A stretch of 11,380 nt of DNA from Myxococcales bacterium (GTDB lineage: Bacteria > Myxococcota_A > Polyangia > Polyangiales > Polyangiaceae): the NCBI GenBank assembly GCA_025362165.1, contig JANYHY010000200.1, positions 1 through 11,380 of the forward strand. Reading direction: 5' to 3'. Shown here in pieces: positions 1 through 5,586 of the stretch (position 1 is the first letter of the stretch; each line of letters opens with the position of its first letter). The notes beneath the pieces are model-generated. The model saw nothing but the letters and a program-made list of their open reading frames with translations. It made no database searches and was not told the DNA's origin. A program made the translations under genes and the position numbers.

Positions 1-27
1 GACTTCCAGCGTCGTCCAAGAAGCACA

Positions 28-540
28 TCAGCGGTACTTCCAATAGAGCAAACCAACGACGATCAAGACCAACATGAGCGAGACGATGCGCGTGCTGCGG
101 ACCTGCGATTGCTCGAGCTCCGGCAATCGGCGGCTGAAGAAGCGCCATCGACGGTGCTCGACGTCGCCTGTTGCGACCTTGTAGCGATACGACGCGATTG
201 GGGTGAGCGGGATGCCGAGAGCGACGTTCCACAGGGTCCTCACCTCCGATCCGCACGTGTTGCAGCGGCGCTCACCGAAGAGCCAGAAGCTCCGTCCGAA
301 CAGGTAGCCTTCGCTGACTTGCCCCGCGGTCTCGTGGGTTGTCTCCTTGCGGCACGAAGCGCAGAAAGGGCCTTTCTCTTCCGGCGTGGTTGCGGCTTCG
401 GCCTTTTTCTTCTTCTTCTTGGGCGTTGGCGCCGCAGCGGCGGGCGCTTCGGGCTTGGGGAATGGAGCGCCGCAGCCAGAGCAAAACTCAGCGTCGTCGT
501 CGCTCTCGCTCCGGCCGCACTTCAGGCACACGATACTCAT
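28..540 (-). CDS. membrane-anchored double zinc-ribbon protein
   Basis: A 170-residue protein of unknown role. It opens with a zinc ribbon of the zinc-ribbon_2 type: C5-x2-C8 and C20-x2-C23, the second pair within FCSGCGAPF. Residues 28-58 form a disordered linker of Ala, Pro and Glu around a run of six lysines (41-46). A second metal site is likely, from C60-x2-C63 and C93-x2-C96. Residues about 152-167 are one hydrophobic helix very near the C-terminus (ending YWKYR), so the ribbons probably face the cytoplasm from a tail anchor. The ATG at 540 is chosen because the first CxxC lies only four residues in; no clear ribosome binding site is seen. It shares strand with the HNH gene upstream but 256 bases separate them, so co-transcription is not certain. 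The coding call is firm; function (scaffold, or binding of protein or nucleic acid) is not known. Confidence 0.85.
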   Translation of the reverse strand: MSIVCLKCGRSESDDDAEFCSGCGAPFPKPEAPAAAAPTPKKKKKKAEAATTPEEKGPFCASCRKETTHETAGQVSEGYLFGRSFWLFGERRCNTCGSEVRTLWNVALGIPLTPIASYRYKVATGDVEHRRWRFFSRRLPELEQSQVRSTRIVSLMLVLIVVGLLYWKYR

Positions 541-796
541 CAGTCAGTCACGATATCGGACATCTCCGCCGATGGATCAAACAAGTCGGTCTCTGACTCA
601 GGCTTCGCGCTGCCGAGCACCCGCCCCGAACCTCGAACGCTCTTTGCAAGCGATGATCGCGATCGAAGATGTCGTTAGTCCATCGCATTTGGCTTCATGA
701 GTTGAGATTGGCTCGACAGACAGGCACAACCGAACGCCACCACCAGCGAGCGCAAACGCGGACTGTCCCAACGCCGAGCGTCTCAGCAGCTCGACC

Positions 797-1903
797 TCAG
801 CCCAGCACGCGCGATATCTCTCGCGGCTCTCCGGGCACATAAGTGTTGCCGACTTCCCAGAGACGAAATCCCGGACGCAAACGCAAATAGATCGCGCGCA
901 CCGCTTGTAGCGTTGCGCCGCGGGGCTCCTGCCAGCGCTTCTCTTTCGCAATGCGCAATAGCCCGGACTCGTGTTTCGCGAGGTGCTCGCGCCATCGCGC
1001 CAAGTGGGGAGTCGCTACCAGACTATCGCTCTTGTCGAGATTGCAAGTCGGGTGTGCCACGACGAGGTTGTCGAGCGCGTTGGTCGGGTGCCGTGCCCAA
1101 GGCACGAAGTGGTCGACGTGGGAGCTCTTGCCAATACCGCGCTGGCAATAGAAGCAATCGCCGCCCTGGAGCTCGAGCAGCGGCGCGCGCACGGGCTCGA
1201 GCGCCGTACGGTCGACGCCGAACAGGAACTCGTCGAGCGCGGCCTCGTCGAGCAGATCGTCGTTGAGCCGCGTGATCATCGCTGCCCATCGACGCTCAAT
1301 CATCGGGCGCAGGAGGCCGTTCAATCGCACGAGATACTCGCCGACATTGGGACGAAGTAATATTCGATTGTCGAATCGACCCTCGTCGAGGAACTCGGCC
1401 CGCGTGATCGAGTCGGTCCAGCCAATCTCGTACAGGAACGGCGCGTCGTCGCCCTCGTCGAGCATTCGCTGCAGCTTGGGAAGCGGCATCTCGATCAGCT
1501 TCCACTCCACTGACCGCTCCAGCAGCGCGAACGCCTCGGGAGCCGCGACTCTAGCGCGAGCGAGCGCCGCTGACGGGTCCGGCGCGCGCTTCTCTCGAAA
1601 GCGCTGTATCGCAGTGACGATCTCAGCCTGACCACGAGTGTTCTGTCGGAGCACGCGCGCCGCGTCGACCCGATGCGGCGCGTTGAACGATCGTGCGTGG
1701 GGCCAATACAGCTCCACGACTCGCTCGGCGAGCTGCGCGGTGGTGATCGACTCCGGGGCCGCGCCCCTCTCGGTGGACTTCGTGAGGCAGAGATCCATCA
1801 ACCCCAGGAGCACTCCGTATTTGTACGTCGCCGTCTTGCGCCCGTGCTCGAGCACGGAGATGAGCCGCTCGGCAAACTCGAGCAGGTCCCGCGAGGCGTC
1901 CAT
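797..1903 (-). CDS. HNH endonuclease with helical N-terminal domain
   Basis: A 368-residue predicted nuclease. The C-terminal third has a full zinc-supported HNH motif: C250-x2-C253, the catalytic stretch H262-V-D264-H265, N275 and N279 in the middle, then H284-x2-C287-N288. This beta-beta-alpha-metal fold cuts DNA using one divalent metal ion, with the HVDH histidine as likely base. The first 130 residues are mostly helical, with a segment TYKYGVLLGLMDLCL (26-40) of the kind placed before HNH domains in many stand-alone restriction-like nucleases; this likeness is from memory of family style. There is no methyltransferase, helicase or integrase next to it, so it is not a visible restriction-modification pair or intron enzyme. 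The ATG at 1903 is the first methionine in a clear coding frame; its upstream region shows no strong Shine-Dalgarno. It is divergent from the esterase gene, across a 246-base gap. Confidence 0.88.
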   Translation of the reverse strand: MDASRDLLEFAERLISVLEHGRKTATYKYGVLLGLMDLCLTKSTERGAAPESITTAQLAERVVELYWPHARSFNAPHRVDAARVLRQNTRGQAEIVTAIQRFREKRAPDPSAALARARVAAPEAFALLERSVEWKLIEMPLPKLQRMLDEGDDAPFLYEIGWTDSITRAEFLDEGRFDNRILLRPNVGEYLVRLNGLLRPMIERRWAAMITRLNDDLLDEAALDEFLFGVDRTALEPVRAPLLELQGGDCFYCQRGIGKSSHVDHFVPWARHPTNALDNLVVAHPTCNLDKSDSLVATPHLARWREHLAKHESGLLRIAKEKRWQEPRGATLQAVRAIYLRLRPGFRLWEVGNTYVPGEPREISRVLG

Positions 1904-2149
1904 GGAGCGATGCTACACGTGCGGTGCCCGTGATCGTGGAGGTTCAAAGCCACCAAGAGCGGGTGACTGAGTAGTCGTTCACAACACCTCTCCATTGGAA
2001 CACGGTGTTTGGGGCTGCCAACCGTTGTCGTTGGCACAACCACGAAGGGTCGGGGCTCGTCGTGTAGTCACACGCTAGTGTAAGGACCAGCACGGTGTAC
2101 GATACGCGATCCCCAAAGCCCCGCGCGATATGCGTGTAATGTGAGCGCC
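1904..2149. promoter_or_regulatory. divergent intergenic region with hairpin and repeated octamer
   Basis: This gap separates the minus-strand HNH gene from the plus-strand esterase gene and must hold both promoters. I see a 7-base-pair hairpin at 2016-2036 (TGCCAAC, seven-base loop, GTTGGCA). A short palindrome AACAC-G-GTGTT lies at 1999-2009, and its core CACGGTGT recurs at 2091-2098, ninety bases on. No convincing -35/-10 pair is visible by eye, as expected for a GC-rich genome. An operator role for the repeated octamer is inference only. Confidence 0.3.
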
Positions 2150-3451
2150 ATGCGAAGTTTCGGATTCTCTTGTTTGGCGCTCTCGATCGCGTGCAGCGAC
2201 TCGACTACCGCGATCACGCCTGCGGACGCAGGAAATACGGCTGATTCGAGCGATAGCTCCGTCGCGGCGGTGGACGCGAGCGACGCCGCAGACGCCTCGG
2301 ACTCGGCAGACGCGGCGGTCGTCACCACAGTGCGCGTTCACTATCCTGTTGGCCAACAGGCCATCACGCTTCGCGGCAGCGGCGGCGGACTGAACTGGAC
2401 GACTGGAGCTCCCACGACCGGCTCGGCAGAGGTGTACAGCTATTCGATCACGAACCTCGCTACACCGATCGAATTCAAGCCGCTCCTCGATGACAAGACC
2501 TGGTCGCGCGGGTCCAACTACCACCTAGCGCCCGGCGCTTCGCTAGACGTGTATCCGCACTTCACGACGACCAAGGGCAAGGTCGTCACTCTCATCGCTT
2601 CATTTCACTCTACGACGCTCAACAACGATCGCGCGATCTACGCATACCTGCCGGCGAGCTACGACGAGAACACTGACGCGACCTATCCGGTGGTCTACAT
2701 GCACGATGGTCAGAACCTGTGGGCCGCGTTGCCGCAGCTTGCGTTCGGCGCACCGTGGAACGTCGACACGACATTCGACACAGCGACTGAGAGCGGCGCG
2801 TGCTCGTCAGCCATGGTCGTGGGTTGGGGGGCGCAGCCGCTCGGCGGCCAACCAGCGCTGTGCACCGGAGACGGCGATTGTGGCGTGTCTGGCTCGTGCG
2901 CCACATTCCCAGAGGCCATCGTCATCGGAGTCGCGAACACGAACAAAAGGATCTACGAGTACACTCCCACTACCGACCCAAACACACAGGGTGGTGGCGG
3001 AGCGGATCTGTACCTGCAAATGCTCGTGACGGAGCTCAAGCCAGTCGTCGACGGCAAGTTGCGAACGCGGCCGGAGGTTGCGTCCACGTCGCTCGTCGGC
3101 AGCTCGCTTGGTGGCCTGGTGAGCGCTTATGCGGGCCTTAAGTATCCGGATGTCTTCAGCCGGCTCGGTGAGCTGTCGCCGTCGACTTGGTGGAACAACG
3201 ACGTGATCGTCGGCCTCGTGCAAGCGACGCCACTACCGCCGAAGCGACCTGTGATCGTGTATGTCGACTCCGGCCAGGGCAACGTCGACGATCAATCCGA
3301 CACCGACAAGCTCGCGCAAGCCTATCTCGCGCTCGGCTACGTCGACGGCACTACCTTCCGTCATGTCGTCCAGCCGGGCGCAAAGCACGACGAGACCTAT
3401 TGGGCACAGCGCCTCCCAGGTGCCCTGCAGTTGTTGCTAGGTTCCCGCTGA
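2150..3451 (+). CDS. exported Esterase-D-like alpha/beta hydrolase
   Basis: A 433-residue exported esterase (PF00756-like). Start: ATG at 2150 gives a compact signal with Arg2 and a lipobox-like SIAC ending at C15; a GTG at 2141 would add three residues. Residues 27-57 are an Asp/Ser/Ala linker, and about 57-138 a beta-rich, carbohydrate-binding-like domain with LRGSGGGL and WSRG. The hydrolase domain has VVYMHDGQN (181-189), RIYEYTP (267-273) and the nucleophile elbow GSSLGG with Ser319; likely triad partners are Asp373 in YVDSG and His413 in AKHDE. Residues about 215-253 form an insert with cysteines 218, 238, 244 and 250 (CTGDGDCGVSGSC), which resembles small myxobacterial cysteine repeats and is not part of the usual fold. 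Related enzymes cut feruloyl, acetyl or siderophore esters; the substrate here is unknown. The next gene follows after 120 bases on the same strand. Confidence 0.88.
   Translation: MRSFGFSCLALSIACSDSTTAITPADAGNTADSSDSSVAAVDASDAADASDSADAAVVTTVRVHYPVGQQAITLRGSGGGLNWTTGAPTTGSAEVYSYSITNLATPIEFKPLLDDKTWSRGSNYHLAPGASLDVYPHFTTTKGKVVTLIASFHSTTLNNDRAIYAYLPASYDENTDATYPVVYMHDGQNLWAALPQLAFGAPWNVDTTFDTATESGACSSAMVVGWGAQPLGGQPALCTGDGDCGVSGSCATFPEAIVIGVANTNKRIYEYTPTTDPNTQGGGGADLYLQMLVTELKPVVDGKLRTRPEVASTSLVGSSLGGLVSAYAGLKYPDVFSRLGELSPSTWWNNDVIVGLVQATPLPPKRPVIVYVDSGQGNVDDQSDTDKLAQAYLALGYVDGTTFRHVVQPGAKHDETYWAQRLPGALQLLLGSR
2345..2360. repeat. perfect 16-base palindrome inside the esterase gene
   Basis: CCTGTTGGCCAACAGG is identical to its reverse complement. 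It encodes part of the segment just after the linker (PVGQQA), so codon constraint may explain it. It could bind a dimeric protein, but nothing else supports this. Confidence 0.5.
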
Positions 3452-3571
3452 GCGTGTTCGCAATAGTCACGCTTGGCGCGTCGTAGTCTCCTCGATGCGA
3501 TCGGGCGTGCGCGCGGTACTCGGTGGCGGAATCGTCTGATCACCAGCCAAGCGATCGGATAGGGTCGGACG

Positions 3572-4132
3572 ATGGCGTTTTCTCCAGACCGTTACCTGGA
3601 CGCGCTGACGTTCGCCGCCCATGCGCACGGTGAGCAGAAGACGCCCATGGGGCTCCCTTACCTCGTCCACGTCACATCGGTCACCATGGAGGTGATCGCT
3701 GCTCTTCGCACCGAACCTGGCCGGGACGAGGACCTCGCGGTCACGTGCGCGCTGCTTCACGACGTCGCCGAGGACACGACGACGACCTTGCGCGAGATCG
3801 AACTGGCGTTTGGAGGGCGCGTTGCTTCTGGAGTCTCCGCTCTCACCAAGAACCCAAAGCTTCCCAAGCCTCACGCCATGGCCGACTCGCTGCGGCGCAT
3901 TCTGGAGCAGCCTCCGGAGATTGCGATGGTCAAGCTCGCCGATCGTGTCACCAACCTCGCCCCTCCACCGCAGGCGTGGAGCACGGAGAAGATTGCTACG
4001 TACCGGGAGGAAGCGCGCGCCATCCTCTCCGCTCTGGGCGGAGAAAGCCCAGTTCTTGCGGCGAGGCTCCAAGCACGGATTGACACCTATCCGGCTGCGC
4101 CCGCAGGTGCGCGTTCGGGAAAGATGGTTTAG
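3572..4132 (+). CDS. stand-alone HD-domain hydrolase, (p)ppGpp hydrolase-like
   Basis: A 186-residue cytoplasmic HD phosphohydrolase resembling the hydrolase half of RelA/SpoT and small alarmone hydrolases (Mesh1 type), which remove pyrophosphate from (p)ppGpp with manganese. Visible family motifs: HAHGEQKTPMGLPYLVHV with H17 and H33, ALLHDVAEDT with H63-D64 and E67-D68, and KLADRVTNL with D124. H33, H63, D64 and D124 are the expected metal ligands. The tail AWSTEKIATYREEARAIL (135-152) is also typical of this group. No synthetase, TGS or ACT domain is present, so it cannot make the alarmone. One deviation: the usual His or Tyr of KLADR-x-(H/Y)-N is Thr127. The ATG at 3572 is preceded by AGGG about ten bases upstream. 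Spacing of 120 and 37 bases to its neighbours permits but does not prove an operon. The true substrate could be another nucleotide. Confidence 0.87.
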   Translation: MAFSPDRYLDALTFAAHAHGEQKTPMGLPYLVHVTSVTMEVIAALRTEPGRDEDLAVTCALLHDVAEDTTTTLREIELAFGGRVASGVSALTKNPKLPKPHAMADSLRRILEQPPEIAMVKLADRVTNLAPPPQAWSTEKIATYREEARAILSALGGESPVLAARLQARIDTYPAAPAGARSGKMV

Positions 4133-4169
4133 GGGGGACCGGTCAGAGTCGATGGTGTAAAAGATCCTG

Positions 4170-5498
4170 ATGAAGCTCTCAGGCTCGCTTGTCGGCAAAC
4201 TCACGATCGTCGCGGTCACTTCGATCACCATCGTCGCGCTTGACTGCGGAGGGGACTCCGTCACAGCACCGAAGACCTGCGTCGCGAACGAGCTGCTGTG
4301 CGGCACCGCGTGCATCGACTCCGCCACAGATCCTGCGAACTGCGGCGCGTGCGGCGCGGCGTGCAAGCCAGGCGAGGTCTGCGGCTCGGGAGCGTGCGCG
4401 CTCACTTGCTCGGGCAACTCGAAGCAGTGTGGACAGTCCTGCTTCGACACCCAGGTGGATCCCGCGAACTGCGGCGGCTGCGGCAAGAAGTGCGACGTCG
4501 GCCAGGTGTGCAACGCCGGCGCGTGCGGTGCGCAGTGCCCCGACGCCCAAAAGCTCTGCGTCGCCGATGGCGGCGCGGTCTCGTGCGTGACCACGACGAC
4601 CGATCGCGCCAACTGCGGTGGGTGCGGCGTCACCTGTGACACGGGCAAGGTCTGCAACGCCGGGGTGTGCTCGGACTCGTGCGGCGCGGGCGGTACCTTC
4701 TGCGCCGGAAACGGGATGCCCTACTGCGCGCTGACTGAAGTGGACAACGCCAACTGCGGCGCGTGCGGGAAGGTGTGCGGCAACGGGCTCGTCTGCGCGG
4801 GAGGCAAGTGCGGCGGTAACTGCGGTCCCAACGAGATCCTCTGCCCAGGGCAAGACGGCGGCGCTGACTTTTGCGCGGTCACGCAGTCGGACAACGTCAA
4901 CTGCGGCGCGTGCGGCAACGTATGCGGTCAAGGCCTGCTCTGCTCTCTAGGCAAGTGCGTCTCACAGTGCGGTGGGGGCCTCACCCAGTGCGGGAAGCAA
5001 TGTGTCGACACCCAGAGCGATCGCGACAACTGCAATGGTTGCGGGGTCACCTGTTCGGGCGGCACCCCGCACTGCATCGGCGGAACGTGCGGCGCGGGCA
5101 TCGTCTACTCGCAGACGTTCCCCACCGGCATCGTCAAACAAGGCGACGTACAGTGCACCGAGTGGACGAAGTTCCAATCCGATCTCGTCGGCGTGTTCAG
5201 CACGGTCAAGTTCTACGGCTCGAATGACTTGACGGGCTACACCTGCGCCGGCGCCGACGCAGACACGATCTGCCAAGCGCTCCACAAGTCGGGCAGCGTG
5301 AGCGTCGTATGCAACGGGCACACGTGGAACGTCGACTTGTGCGGCAGCGGCACCGAGCTCAACGTCGATCAGGTGATCTGCGACTGCGCGGATCCCGCCT
5401 ATGTCGTGCGACCCTGCATCGACGACGACACCTGGGGCGGCATCAACGGCCCCACGTGCAGCGCGAAGGGCCAGTCGATCACTGTCGAGTGCCAATGA
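4170..5498 (+). CDS. secreted protein with six Stig1-like cysteine modules
   Basis: A 442-residue exported protein. A signal-like helix (residues 10-25) ends in VALDC; Asp at -1 is not allowed in a normal lipobox, so lipidation of C26 is doubtful and a conventional signal peptide is possible. Residues 37-307 hold six tandem modules (starts at C37, C80, C123, C171, C218, C267). Each has eight cysteines with spacing C-x6-C-x(3-9)-C-x9-C-x2-C-x3-C-x5-C-x4-C and a central D-x-x-NC(G/N)-x-CG motif. This resembles the plant Stig1 family and related myxobacterial extracellular repeats; four disulfides per module are likely. Residues 308-442 form a separate domain with ten cysteines and the signature RPCIDDDTWGG (414-424), which I do not recognise. 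Role unknown: surface structure, binding or adhesion are possible. The 3' end faces the ion-channel gene, 43 bases away. Confidence 0.87.
   Translation: MKLSGSLVGKLTIVAVTSITIVALDCGGDSVTAPKTCVANELLCGTACIDSATDPANCGACGAACKPGEVCGSGACALTCSGNSKQCGQSCFDTQVDPANCGGCGKKCDVGQVCNAGACGAQCPDAQKLCVADGGAVSCVTTTTDRANCGGCGVTCDTGKVCNAGVCSDSCGAGGTFCAGNGMPYCALTEVDNANCGACGKVCGNGLVCAGGKCGGNCGPNEILCPGQDGGADFCAVTQSDNVNCGACGNVCGQGLLCSLGKCVSQCGGGLTQCGKQCVDTQSDRDNCNGCGVTCSGGTPHCIGGTCGAGIVYSQTFPTGIVKQGDVQCTEWTKFQSDLVGVFSTVKFYGSNDLTGYTCAGADADTICQALHKSGSVSVVCNGHTWNVDLCGSGTELNVDQVICDCADPAYVVRPCIDDDTWGGINGPTCSAKGQSITVECQ
4278..5090 (+). repeat. six tandem cysteine-module coding repeats
   Basis: Modules lie at 4278-4397, 4407-4526, 4536-4670, 4680-4811, 4821-4958 and 4968-5090. 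The core AACTGCGGCGCGTGCGG or a close variant recurs in each, which shows repetition at DNA level as well. Length differences come only from the loop between the second and third cysteines (3, 3, 8, 7, 9 and 3 residues). Confidence 0.85.
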
Positions 5499-5517
5499 CG
5501 ATCTCCTTGGAGCGAAG

Positions 5518-5586
5518 GATCGCCTGAAGCACTGTTTTGGGTCAGCCGTCGTCTTCTGCGAGGACAATCAGGCGATCGCCTTTTTT
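5518..5586 (+). terminator. possible long-loop terminator between convergent genes
   Basis: GATCGCCTGA at 5518-5527 pairs perfectly with TCAGGCGATC at 5568-5577, followed by GCC and six T at 5581-5586. This could end transcription of the six-module gene. The 40-base loop is long for an intrinsic terminator, and the distal arm and T-run sit in the last codons of the opposite channel gene, where AAA-type lysine codons may explain the T-run. Confidence 0.35.

Noticed and set aside
109..678. Plus-strand 189-residue open frame
   Set aside because: Antisense to the zinc-ribbon gene, whose CxxC pairs and membrane helix are clear; the plus product is a low-complexity Arg/Leu sequence.
598..951. Minus-strand 117-residue open frame overlapping the end of the HNH gene
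   Set aside because: Most of it is out of frame with the HNH domain; the part beyond 797 is somewhat protein-like but has no start codon of its own and no known family.
1936..1960. tRNA T-arm-like sequence GGAGGTTCAAAGCCACC
   Set aside because: The arm has a mismatch, and no matching acceptor, D or anticodon arms are found at the right distances upstream.
3467..4657. Minus-strand 396-residue open frame rich in His and Pro
   Set aside because: It lies opposite the HD hydrolase and the cysteine repeats, whose domains are clear on the plus strand; its His/Pro repeats are the antisense of the Cys/Gly codons.
4179..4931. Minus-strand 250-residue Ala/Arg-rich open frame
   Set aside because: Antisense shadow of the six-module gene in GC-rich DNA; no domain or start signal.
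4278..5090. Possible CRISPR or DNA-level tandem array
   Set aside because: The periodicity follows codons of the cysteine modules, repeats vary by up to 18 bases in length, and there are no unique spacers with constant repeats.
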